Shown piece after piece: positions 36,301 to 50,000 of a DNA stretch of 64,000 nucleotides (position 1 is the stretch's first letter; each line of letters begins with the position of its first letter). Source of the stretch: Tubiluchus corallicola (lineage: Eukaryota > Priapulida > Priapulimorpha > Priapulimorphida > Tubiluchidae); contig JAQGDQ010000197.1 of assembly GCA_030141605.1 (NCBI GenBank), positions 1 to 64,000 of the forward strand, read 5' to 3'. The position numbers and the translations under genes were made by a program. The notes beneath the pieces are model-generated. The model was not told the origin of the DNA, ran no database searches, and saw only the letters and a list, made by a program, of their open reading frames with translations.

Positions 36301-37856
36301 AAGCCAATGTTTCTAATTTTTTTAATGTTAACTTAGTACACAAATTTAATAGAAACAATTAACAAGTTAATCTTTATTGTAACCTAACAAAAATTAAAAT
36401 TGTTTAATAAATAAAACAAATAAAAATTTATGCAGCTCTTAAAATATTCAATTATTGAAACAAAATCAAAATGCAATAATGCCTTAATCTAAAGTTTACT
36501 CAGATTAATTGCAACTTAACAAAATAACACTACCAGTACGTTAACAAGAGAGGATGAAATATTCATCATTAACAAAGTAAAATTTGAGCAACAATAATTA
36601 CTGAAATAATAATAGTTATAATAAGAATAAAGCATACACGAATGAACTACTTTTCACACGCATTAAAAATACCCTGTCAAACTAAAAAAGGGTAAACAAT
36701 TTCTCACATAATTATAGAGTCTAGCATTAAGTATAAGAATATCATACACATAACATAAAGATCTGATAAAAGGTTTAGTTAAGCTGACATACAAGTAGTC
36801 AAAATTAAATGAGAAAGTATTCTATGAGCATTAAAAACAGAGTGCTATATTGCTCAAGCCTGCACGCAAGCTCCAATACCGATGTCAGTAGATTTAGAAT
36901 AATTTACTGAACACATTTAAGGCACAGAAAATTGTTGCTGCTTTTATAGTTATGTTTAAGTAAATATAGTTGGATCATTGATTGTTACAAGTTTGCTAAC
37001 CGAAATAATGAAAGATAATTTATTAGTAAATTATGTTGCCTTCTCGGGCCGTTTTTCGGAAGAAGACAGACATCCACTTGCACAGATAGTCCCACCCTGC
37101 TAAAATTTCTACTATGAAAAACTGACTGAAGAATATGACTTTTACTTGTATGCATATTATGAAACAACAAATAAAACTTGAGCAAATACTACATGGTTTA
37201 AAAAGCTTCATATCAATATAACTCTAACCTTTCAACACATGACATAAACTGCTACAGTTGCCATATGTAAACTGACTAGAAATGAAGTTGCTATGGCCAA
37301 TGGCAGATATAACAAATTAATGAGATTTTAAAATTTATCTTCATCCTTTTAAACTAAAGTTAACAAAGACCGATACTATGAAATTTAAGCACATTTCTAT
37401 AAAGGTCTTTTAGAGGCAGCTCTCACAGAAGTGTTAATTTTTAAAATACCACTCCTAACAATGTGCATAAATGAGGTAAAGTTAAGCTTCACCCTTCAAG
37501 AGTGACATTTTAGCTACTTTAGTGCATAATGTCCTCTGTAATAACAACAATTTTCGTAGCCCAAATTATGATGCATAGTCATACATGCAAAATAGTACTT
37601 AAAGCTCATCTTCTTTACACAATTACTGTCTGCTTGGTTTTGTTTTGATTTTAAGCCCAAATTGTGACATCCTCCTTGAAAAAAATCATGCTAACCTGAT
37701 TGTAGCTATATAAAATACTAATAATTGTTATTTGTAAAATTCTTATAATAAGGATTACAAAGATAAACTTTACCAATGATTTGCATTTTAAAACCAAGTT
37801 TGCAAAAAGGTGCAAGTGTTTGTAAAATATTTAAAATGCTAATAATTAATATGATG
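33341..37856. other. Intergenic region between convergent genes
   Basis: 4.5 kb holding the 3' UTRs of OSBP (+) and B3GLCT (-). It is strongly AT-rich. Open frames here (for example 33934-34227) show no recognisable protein. No structured RNA or transposon was identified. Confidence 0.6.
33465..33470 (+). promoter_or_regulatory. Candidate OSBP polyadenylation signal
   Basis: AATAAA about 125 bp after the OSBP stop codon. Other AATAAA hexamers occur further on (for example near 34460), so the site in use is uncertain. Confidence 0.4.
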
Positions 37857-38000
37857 CTATAATTCATCGTGATCCACGGAGGTGTCAGCATCTAAGAACC
37901 AGTCCTCATAAACCTGATATGGATCAACCATCCAGTGTTTGTGGAATGAAACTGGAAGCTGGTGACTTAGGTAATCTGCAGCATAATCATCTGGTCTTGC
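37857..38000 (-). CDS. B3GLCT: B3GLCT last exon with HDEL
   Basis: Acceptor tttcag|GCA. Encodes [16 protein letters not shown] and [11 protein letters not shown], then an acidic tail ending DHDEL and TAG (37857-37859). HDEL is a KDEL-type ER retrieval signal; vertebrate B3GLCT ends in REEL. Confidence 0.96.
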   Translation of the reverse strand, partial: ARPDDYAADYLSHQLPVSFHKHWMVDPYQVYEDWFLDADTSVDHDEL

Positions 38001-41000
38001 CTGAAAGCAAAACAAGTTTGAAAACTGAGACTGAACTTAGCAGAAATATTTATGCTACAACAAACAAAGAAAAACAAAACACATAGTGTACAATACTTAC
38101 ATATTTTTTGGCAATTTTCTATTACAATAATCATTAATTGTGAAATTTGCACAGATGTAGCAGAGGATAGCAACTTTTAACGGCATGTTCAGATTAAAGG
38201 AGTTTTCTCGCCAAGAAAACTTGCAGTAGGTTGTCGTGTAACACACAAGCACATTCAGAACAGAGTACATCAACTCACAGCAAGTTTTGAACATGTTTGC
38301 AAGCTACTTGGTAGTTTACTTGGCAAGAAAACTGCTAGTCTGAATGCATCCTAAAAATGCCTACTCCACATTGGATTTACCCAAAACTGCTAGTCTGAAT
38401 GCATCCTAAAAATGCCTACTCTACATTGGATTTACCCAAAACTGCTAGTCTGAATGCATCCTAAAAATGCCTACTCTACATTGGATTTACCCAAAACTGC
38501 TAGCCTGAATGCATCCTAAAATACCTACTCTACATTGGATTTAACCAAAACTGCAAGTCTGAATGCGTCCTAAAAATGCCTACTCTACATTGGATTTGCC
38601 CAAAACTGCTAGTCTGAATGCATCATAAAAATGCCTACTCCACATTGGATTTACCCAAAGCTGCTAGTCTGAATGCATCCTAAAAATGCCTACTCTACAT
38701 TGGATTTACCCAAAACTGCAAGTCTGAATGCATCCTAAAAATGCCTACTCTACATTGGATTTACCCAAAACTGCTAGTCTGAATGCATCCTAAAAATGCC
38801 TACTCTACATTGTATTTACCCAAAACTGCTAGTCTGAATGCATCCTAAAAATGCCTACTCTACATTGGATTTACCCATCAATGGCATATGAAATTAAGTC
38901 CCTGGTCATCTTACCTAACAAATGATGCAAAGCCATCGTGGTAGACCAGAAGCTTGTTTTTTTTGCTTCTTGATAAATATTTTGTGCCATCAAATTATGG
39001 GAGATTGCAACTCATTACTACAGCAATCACAGAAAACGGGACCTGGCAATTAACGCCAAAGTAAGCAGCATCATAAGAATGCAACTGATGAGGCACCTAA
39101 TAATACAACTGCATATCTACTGAGATCAATGAATATGCGTAGATGACGTGACAGTTTACCGATGTTAAGTATCAAATATTGGTAGTCATCAATGTCTTTA
39201 TAAAATACCAAAAAAGAGAAACATTTTAATGAACTTAGTCACAAAAAAGTTATTTTTTCAATAGCTGGACTCTACACATACAGTCATGCAAGACAAAAAT
39301 TAAGATAAGTGTCACTGAGCAGATGGTACTGACAAGTGAATAAAGATTTTTAAAAAATGGCCACCAAATAATAACTGCAATAGTATAAAATGCTGCTTTA
39401 CTGATGCTGTGTCATACTTCAAACCAAGCAAGTGACTTTGTCAAGACTCAGAATGACTCGGACATATTCACTGTACCCAAAGTAAATTTAATCAGTAGTG
39501 GCAAATATATTTTACGTCAACACTTTTGCCATGCTGTTTAACAATTTTTCCACTAAGCTAACCGAATATTAGATGTACAATTGTATGCACAATGCCATAA
39601 AAAAATTCCATATATTACAAAAGCTCATTCACCTGGTGGAAATAAGGGCTATGTGTAACAGGTATGGACAGTGATTTCAAGCACATGCCAATCGTCATAT
39701 CATCGGGAGTGTCCGGAGTTGGACATCCACATCGACCACTGTCCAGCATTCTCCTAACTGCTTCCATGCTAAACACCATACTGAAAATACATAACTTGCA
39801 CATGTCTAAGCTTTCAAGTTATAATGTAACTCATACAAAGTAAAAACCAATAGTTCGTTTTTGCTCTGAATTAGTGTGATATCTTTCTTGATATTTTTCA
39901 GAATTTTAAAATCAGTCACTTGCCAAACAGTAGGGCAACGAAGTGTTATATTATAATATTTATTGACTATCTGACACATTACAATTATACAATTCATTAC
40001 AAATATAATGCAATACATTACAAGTGGAACAAAAAAACTATACAGGCACAATCTTTGCTTATATATCAGCAAAGAGCTGCAAATGGCAACTACAAGTTTT
40101 AATGCACAGAAATTCTCGGTCATTACTATTACTAACAATAAATTGAAAAAAGCTCCATCGAGACCTAAAGCAAATGCCAAGTATCTGTGAGGTCACTTTG
40201 GATAACCAACAAATTTAAGTTTATTACAAATGAAATGTACAATTACTGAACATACAAAGCTATGAAACATGTTGTTAGGTAATGTCTTTGGTAGTCTCAT
40301 CTCTATTTGATTAATAACTAAAATTAAACAAAACGAATTAATTTTACACATGAAAGAGCCAGTCTCTAGGAATGAATATGGTGTTTGTTAAGAGCAGATG
40401 ATCGTTTCAACAACAACTGTCATTGTCAATGTTAGGAATCAAGCCAAAGCAGAAAAATATTTATGACACAACAATAAACCTATACAAATAATTAATACAC
40501 TAATGATTTGGTTTGGCTTGTTGTAGTGCCATAAATGTATTAACAATTTGGATTGATTTCTAGCATTGATAATGACAGTTGACGTCGAAGTGATCGTCTA
40601 TCTTAATAAACACCATGTTTATTAATTTTAATTAGTGATTATCGAAATGTATTAAGTATCCAAAAGTAATTGGTATTTTTTATGAAAACCGGCAGTAAAT
40701 TACCTGCTGCCACCAGTGAGGTAGTCATAACCAAATCCTGCTGTAGCTCCATATGCATAGCGTTCTCCTAATGCTACTGGTTCATGAGAATTATAACAAG
40801 GCAACAGCCTATGCAATCTACTAACACTGAAAAATAAAAAGCATTTGCTACATCACACCTTTCAGTATAGTCTAAAAGTAATAAATTTTGCTGCAAGATA
40901 TAGGATAATGCTGTATAAGTTAAGTTAGCAAATCGGACTACAGATTGGCTATGCCAGAAACATTGCAGAAATGAATTGAAATCATTACCTCAGAATTGTA

Positions 41001-44000
41001 TCATCATCAGCTATCACCAACCAGTCCTTACTGTTAATATGAGGTTTGCTTAAGGCACGATGTAATATGGCAAAAGTTTTAGCACAATGACCTGAAATAA
41101 TGTCATACGTATTAACAAAAAACCTTCATATAAACATGGCAATAGGTACTAAGCAGCACTTTAATGGAATACATCTACAATTAAAGATTTTTGAAATCAA
41201 ACTTATCTGAAAGAAATGTGAAAAAGGCAGGATTAAATGTGGATTTGAATCAGGGACCTTTAGGTTGCCATACCAATGACCACTAGGCTATTTAGTCCTA
41301 ATGATTATGACAGATACAGATGCTAATTCAATCCTCATAGCTTGCCATCCATTTGAAGATTTCCAAAGGTTTTTTATCATACACAAGAGTAATTACTAGT
41401 CAATTCGATTTTTGGTGACTCCCTTGCAAATAACTCTAAAGAGCCTTTTATTTTGCCGTGTTCTAACTATTGTTCTCCTGCATGTAATACAAAAATGCCA
41501 ATTACTTAATGTGAGGCAAACACTATAGAGAACAATTGCACACGCATGTGAAGCGAGCGTGTAACCCTATGTTTCACATTCCAGACTAATTTGTAATTAA
41601 TTTCAAGCCTCAAATGATCTGTGGGCAATTAATTATTTAATTAATAATAAACAACTAATTAATGAAAAATTTTCAAGATTATTACTAATGACTGAATAAG
41701 CGCTGTCTGAAATTTATTATACTTTACCAGCACTATTAGTTTTTGTTTTAAAGCTGCATCATTGGGGAGTATTTGAGGATATGTGGCATTTGGGCATGGC
41801 TATATAAGCCTTAATTTTTTCACATTACTTTACTGAATTTTTAATGACTCAATATTTTTTCAAGAATCATTGCTTCACTAAATTAAACGTGTGCATTAAT
41901 TTTTCATACATAGCAACTAAAACCACTCACATGACTTTGCACTCTGGTTTCCCATGTTAATTCAGTATTAATTGTCGCAGAAGAAGACACCGCGAGTTTA
42001 CATTAGCATTTTATTACAATGCAACAGCATTTTGTTTGAAAAATATCTAATGCATTACAAAAACAGTAAATAACAGAAAAGTTTGTCACAAAAAACTATT
42101 CACACCAAAATTTGGTGTCAGCACAATTTAACCAGCATTATATAATATATCACATTACTATGTTTATTGTCTTGCCCCGTATTTGAAGGCATCGTTGAAA
42201 TAAAGTTTTATCTACTGCAAAAGATGGAAAGCAATATTATACCTCTCTCTGTATTATTAACTCCTAGGTAAATAGTAGGTATATTATCATCTTGTACTTC
42301 ACTATAGATTTCAATGTGCTTTGCATGTTGTCCCCAAGTATTTTTCATCACAGGAACTGAAACAATAGGATGAAAATGAAACACTTTATCCTATACTGAT
42401 GAAAAAGAATTCCAGGAATAGCAATAAGTGAGACACTGTTACATAGTACTATACACTGTATGGATGAGGACATTTTTTTACTGATTTACATGAACTTTCT
42501 GTCTCATTAACACAGTAATATAGATTATAACTGATTCCGGTTTAAATTATTTAGATGTTCTGTCACAATGGTAAAACAAAAGCCTGTTGTGTTGTTTTGA
42601 TCTGCTCTGCTATAGGTTTTGCGTCTATAGCTATGTTATCTGCTCTGCCTCACTATCACGATTTGCTGTAAGTATGCTCACTGGCACAGAAAATCTAGTT
42701 GCGATAAAGATAATAAAAAATACATAACAAAACCTGATTAAGAAGTGGTAATCTACAATTATGTCATTATGATTTAGCAAAATTATAATAAGAATAGAGA
42801 TGATACCTCTGTCTTTATGAAACTTTTCGCAAGTCTTTACTGCAAAGAAAACACTGTCTTGTGATACTGGTTGACCCTGAAAATAAGTTACATGTTCAAA
42901 AACCAAAAAAGATTTTTCTAACAGAATGATGACATATAGCACATTTTTCGTATTGATACTATAACCCATAAGGAACCTGAGTTTCACAGAAAAATGATAA
43001 AAAAAAACACAATTCTACATTTCGTGAAAGATAAGTAAAATAGGCAAGAAAGGAAACACAGAAGGAAAGAGAAACAAATCAGATATTTTTCAAAGTTGTG
43101 TTGTATTATACAAAATTGTTATAACTCTTCTCGTAATTTTGCATTTTTGCAACAAAAAAGAAGCTACTATTTAAGAAGTCACCAATTTCATAATAGTAAA
43201 AAAGGTTGAAATGCTCATTCTTTATTTTTTCAGAAGCTTTTGCCTCTCACAGACTTCATAAGCTGTATAAGGATATAATAGTAAAACTACAGGTGAAACA
43301 AAGTGAAGGTATATAGTGCACTGAGTGCACTCCCTCAGAAAACAACTAACTGGATTATTTTCTTCGGAAAATAACAAAAAAAGCTTCAAGCATAGCCTGT
43401 GTATTGCATAGATAATTTGTGAGTTTTCAGGCTATATGAGGCTGTGAAAATGCATCTGCCACTCCCTGTAACGATGAACCACTAGAAATTTTGATGATGA
43501 TCTTCGAATGACCGCCGCACTCGCTCATGATCTGGGATCTCACTGTGATATTTGACATACGTCATCATCCAATTTCATGGTTGGTCGACTGCGCACATAT
43601 ATGTGCATTGCACATCTTCATACAGTCTAATCATATGTTACCTCCTCCACAAATGCTTAGGGAATGTGTTAAAACATTTATCACCTCTTAGTACCAGTTT
43701 ACATCATAACTATGAAATATTACTAACACCTACTGTAAATTGTTTTAGCTATCAGAAACATTTTTTATTATTTTTTTCACTACTAATTCTAGTGGCCTAA
43801 TATAAGCTTGCTTCCCAAGTCTCTAGTGCCGAATTTATCAATATTTTGGTGTGAAAACCACAATTTGATTTTAAGAATGTACTTGTGATGTAAAAATTTG
43901 TTTATCTTGTAAAATAAATTAATTGAATTGACTAAATGTATGCTCTTTCACATATTCCATAACTATGCCAAATTTCATGTAAAAGTTAAAAATTGACCGA

Positions 44001-47000
44001 ATCAACTGCACTGCATTGAATTCAACTTTAGTTGATTGCAGCAATAACAACAACAGCAACAGCAACAGCAACAACAACAACGACAACAACACAGACACCG
44101 ACAACAACAGCAACATGACAACAAGAGGTACATACGCATGCCGGAAACTTGGCCGGATAGTAAGTGGCGCATGAATCAAGCAACTCCTGATCGCTCGCAC
44201 ACAGCTCTGGAATTCCTGTTAAGCGAGTTCCTTTGCCATCATTGTAAATAAACATTGCTAACTAAAAAGTAAAGAATTGCTATAAGGAAATCTACAGTGA
44301 TGGCTTCAAAGTTATTTACAATATATATGACAAGCCAAAAAAGCCAAGGGAAAATAAATAACAAGTCTTGCATGTATGCTTCGCGCGATTGGCTCATGAG
44401 TTTGACAACTGCTCTGAGTGACTGCATTTTCCATACTAATTTTGGCTCTTTATGGCATATAGGAATGTAGGTAAGGCACTGCTGTTTGTTCAGTGGCTCA
44501 TCTTAAATGCATAGCCTTGGAAATTAGCCAGCCTCAGGTCTCTTGAGAAATATTGTCATTAGGTTACTAGTACTGAAAGTCAGATTCTGGATTGCAGTGC
44601 TGGAGCTGTGTAAAAAAAATATAAAGTTAAAAAGCTCAATGGTGCTACATTGAACTGACAAACCAGTTTTACTCTGGGGCAGAAAGTTTCCTTGTACAAA
44701 AAGAATGGCAAAGAGGCTCAATGGCAAGATAATATCAAGTCCAGAAAAAAGTGGAAACTTTAGGTGTAACCTTTTTTTGTTTGTAGGTTCAGGGAGCAAC
44801 AATTACCTAAGATCACCTTCAGAGAACAAAGAAATCATCAAATCAGTTACAGTGAATTTTGTTGCCCCAAATCTACATGTATCATGACATGGTAACTGTC
44901 TGATTTGTTTTTGCATAAGAACAAGATATTAAAAATCTCTTCTCTCTTTTCATAGGATGGCATCAAGAATAATCTTATCTATGCGCAAAGCAAAATCTTG
45001 TTATGAGTCAAGCACCAGGGGATGAATTTATCACAATCTGTCAGAATTTAATTAAAATTTAGAATGAAGTCTACATCAGCAAACATAATTTATGCAAATG
45101 TGCAACAAATAATTCCATTAAACAACTCACAAAATTTTTATTTTATTTGCATAATGCACATAATATTTTAGAGTGTGTTTGACTAAAATAATAAGCTAGA
45201 GAAAGTGAAATAAGAAATGAATTTTATTAAACAGTGTCTGAAGAGAATCAAGCAAAAGAAGTAACAAACAAAAAAAGGCTACAACAGAAAAATGAGAAAT
45301 TTGTTTTTTCGTCATTTCTTATGAAGCAAAATTTTAAAGACTTTTTAGCATAATCTGCAACTGTTTTGGATAATTATATCTTCAAATCAAATCAACATGT
45401 AAAAGAATACAATTTATAAACAACGTGGATAGGAAGGAGTGGCGACAAACATACGCTATCGAATCAGCCACTCCGCATCGGATTATGTATGTATAGTGGG
45501 TAGTGCCAGACAGTCTACAACTTAATGTAAAAAAGAATAACAAATTAACAAATTATGAGTCAAACAAATAATTAAATGATGATTCAACAAAGCAAAAAAA
45601 CTAACATGCTAAATAATTTAACCAACTAAACAAAAGATACAGTAAATAGATTTGTGAACATAAACTTGGTAAATTGAAGTGATTCACTTCAGCATCACAT
45701 CATTTATAAATCGATCAAATATTGAGCAACCACTTATAAATTTTTGAATAATATTCTGCCCACAGTATAAAAAGCAAAATCGAGAAAACATAAACTGTAA
45801 AAAATTACCTCATGTTTCACGTCTATCGTGAAATCTGCTCTTTTGTTTCCCATTTCCACCCATCGTTTAGACAAGCTGCAAAACTAGCAATGTTAGTATA
45901 ATAAAAATAACAATAAGTACCTAAAAATAAAAATACGAAATCTCTAAAAGTATGACTCTTGAATATTTTGAAACTGTCTGAAATATAATATAATGTTGTG
46001 AATGGTTTATTACTGTCTGAGTTTGATATTAATTCTGCACTGATTCAATATCCATGCTAATCTTGGCCATTTACCTTGAATACCCAAACACAGCACCTAT
46101 GCTGGTTCAGTGGCTCATCTTACAAAATGCCCATGACAGTAAGGTCAGATTCCAGTCATGCCACAAATAATGCATGGAGAAAAGCCTGGTGACAAATGCT
46201 GCATAACTATGTGTCGGGTGCCAAATTGTCAAAAATGTTAAATGACGTCAATATTAACTCCTAAGTGTAGATGGAGTTTAACGGAATTATTTAATTACGT
46301 TATTAACAAATGCCTTTTCATAATGATATCTTTAGCAAAATAAAAAATGACCAGAAAAAATATTCTAGATAAAGAAGCAAATACATAAATTAGTATCACT
46401 TTGGCACTGAACTCTATGCAGAGAAACCACTTAAGCCCTGAAATTTGGTTGTGCACGATAAATGCAAATCACAAAATGGTTTTTTGTTGTAATCGATCGG
46501 GTAGCAATGCAGAATTTTTTTATTCCCGCATCACACAAACTTCTATTACACCAAAACATGTGATTTTACAAAGGAAAGTGTGATAGGATGATGGTAGTAC
46601 ACCAAACCATCACCATGATAATAATAATTAGTAATTTATTGAATATTTTAATGCACTTTACATGATGAACAAACATATCTTACATGTAAAAGATCATCAA
46701 AATTACTAAAAAAATTAATTTATATAAAATATATAAGACCATGGCATATTAATTGATTAAAAGTAGACTGAATATGACAAAAAAAGGAAAATAATAAAAA
46801 CACGGAAAATTTAATAAGATAATAAAGGCAATGCCAGAAAACATACACAATCGTAGAAAATGTAAGACTATCTCAACTACAGAAGGCTTCATTAAAATAG
46901 CAAGTTTTCAGACTTTTTTTAAAGCTACAAAAATGTGGAAAAACTGCAAACTCGTATTCAACAAAGACACATTCAACCAATGAAGACGATTAAAATGTCA

Positions 47001-50000
47001 ATGTGATCAATACAAGACACTGGTCAGTAATGCATCAAGTTGCAACATTGCCTCACTTCTATAATGTGACCGTTAAAATTGTGGATATGTTTACATAGGA
47101 AATCAATACAAATCAGCAGTTGACAATCTCGGCAGCTGGACAGTTCACTTAGTATCAATACATTATGCAATAATACCACCATTTACTTGACTTGTTTCCT
47201 CAATTTACAGTCACTAATATACAAATGCAATGAAAGGGTTGAATCTGGGCGAGCAAACTCATTCACAATAGCTGCCAGTCTGAATGACTTGATAAATGAT
47301 AAAAGAATTACAGAAAGTGACATGGGAAAATCTATGGTACAAAGAGTTTGATAAAGAATCAAACTTGAAAGTGTATGGAAACAAACTGTTCAGTCCTGAC
47401 ATTTATAAATGGATTTGCTGCACACAAATCATTGTTAAAGTCTTTAGGAGCTCACACTGGAAAAAATACAAGAAAAATAAAGAATGGCGACAGAAACTGC
47501 ATATTAACCAGTAATGTACAGTTCAAAAACAGATGTCTAAAAATGTAAAACACCCAAACTTGTAAACAAAAATGAAATAACGTTCCCAAATTAGCTGGCA
47601 ACTAACGATATGATTAATTAGTTAATGAAATTGAAATAAACCTTAATGTAAAAAATGTATAATACAATTATGAAATCATAATAAACAATTACAATCTGAA
47701 ACAAGAAAAGATATATCTCTATGGTGTTTATGTAGACCACTAAAGGATAAAATCAGGATCAGTTGCACATGCAGTCACATTCCAGACATGTTTACTGAAA
47801 TGTTAATAACTTTTTTCTTTAACACAATGCTAAGAGATGTCAAGAAATGGTAGACTTGCTAGATTTAAAAGTCAGCAAAAGTAGATTACCACTTTTTATG
47901 CTGTGAATTCTAGGTTCAAAGAAGTTCATGAAGAAATAAGTTATTATACCATGCCTTTGAATGGCAATCATTCTCCATCCATTAATGGCCATCAGACATG
48001 TGAATGGTGATAGTACCTTATGTTAAAATATGTTCAAAATTAAATGCACTTTCTTAGGATTATCTCTGATTTATTAATTAGTTATAACAGTGATTGCCAG
48101 AATTTTTATAAACCATTGTGCTCTATCTCACCCATTGTGGATAAAGTAATGAGTTGGAAAAAAGAGACACTGAAAAATTGTGGTCTAGTCGAGAATATCA
48201 CTGATTAAATTAACTCCTTTGGTTTCTTCTGCATAAGGGTTTACTTAGTTACTCTACAGAATTTACTCAGAATCACTTCTTGACACACAGCACATAATAA
48301 CATTTGAAAGAAGTACCTCAAACCAGCAACTCGTTTTCTTAATAACATGTTCTCACAGTAGCCATCAAAAATTTAATTTTCAAGCAAAAGTAGTTTCTTA
48401 TATCACACTGCACAGTAAAAATTAAAATATTTTAGTTCAATCATTAACAGCTTTTTCAATAGCAATACTTACTGCACTGACATTTAAAAATGATTTGCTT
48501 GGATGTATTTTAACATATCTTTATTAGCAAATTTCAAGACAGCCTTTGCAATATAATTTTTATGAAAAAATGTTATATGTAAACAAGAATGAACAGTTGA
48601 AATGTTCCTGTATCTCAGTTTCTCCCACAGGAATAGCATGTAATATTTATCTGTTTAATATAATATGATATGATGTGATGTGATGCGATGCGATGCGATG
48701 TGATGAGATGCAATGCAATACAATACAATACAATATAATTTAATTTAATAAATAATATATCTATGCATAACAAGTCATGTTGAATTGCGTGAACTGCTTC
48801 AACAAATAAAATGTAATACAATCATATACACAACTCCACTAGGTATCAATAGTCACATTCGTAAAAGAAAACTAGATGCGATTTCCTAGATGTGATACTC
48901 TAATTTAGATTAAAACTTTGCAAAGACGTTTTTTTTGGAAAAAATCCCTTTCGTAAAATGTCAATACCAAAAAAAGTTTGGCCAAATTAAATATAGAATA
49001 TGATTGCTAATGGACTATTTCAGAAAGAAATGTAAAACAGAATAAAAATTAGAAAGTATAAAATATGAAAATGTGATAATGATATAACAAAAATCATGTT
49101 TGGATCATAATCTCTCGATTTACATTATTGAGAAAAATCACATTTATTTATGAATTCGTTTACCAGAGGATTATCATTGGTGAAGCCCTCCATCACAGTG
49201 CCTCAAAATGAAGCCACCGCTATCTCTCGATAGATGCAGTATTTGTTTGCTTTCCGCCACTTATCCCGTCCAAGAGATTTCCTCAGTTTGGACACTAGAA
49301 GCCATTAGGACATCTGACTGGACAGCCGAGTCCATTAACAAATCACTGGTGAAACTCAATTCCATGCTCTGCACTTGTTCCAAATGTACACTGAAGTTTG
49401 AAGTGCAGATGTTCGGTACATCACAAAACCACCACTAAGTACATTTCCATCAGCATGTTATTAATGATCATCACAAAGTTTGTGGCTCACTATTATTTAA
49501 TTATTTTATTTATTTATTTTATTCACACCCAATAGTAAAATAATAAAAACAATAAATATAAAACATGTTTGCAAAAAGCATACAAATACAATATTAACAA
49601 GAGTGTTGTTAAGACACAAAGAGATGAACTACTTATATGTGTCTATTATGAACAAGAAATTTATGCAAATCATCTCATTAGTTCATTAATTAATTATGAA
49701 TGTGATTGCCATAATTTCTATAAACCATTGCAATTTATTTTACCAATTATTACCCATTGTGTGCATCTCATTACCCAGTAATAAACAGCAATAGTTTATA
49801 AAAATTCTGGCAATCACAGTCATAATTAATTAATAATATTGTTAGTTGCCAGCTAATTTGGGAAAGTATTTTTTAGTTATATCCCATTAGTTTGTCAAAG
49901 TTATATGGCTAGAGAAATGTTATAGTTTTTCTAAGTGCACGAACATTACAAAATTTATAAATTTTTTATCAATATGCATGCGAAATTCAGAGGTTTTCTT

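Noticed and set aside
43919-44135. Ser/Leu- or Val-rich frames over the CAA/CAG repeat
   Set aside because: Intron read-through of the repeat behind the 44136-44261 donor, not separate genes.
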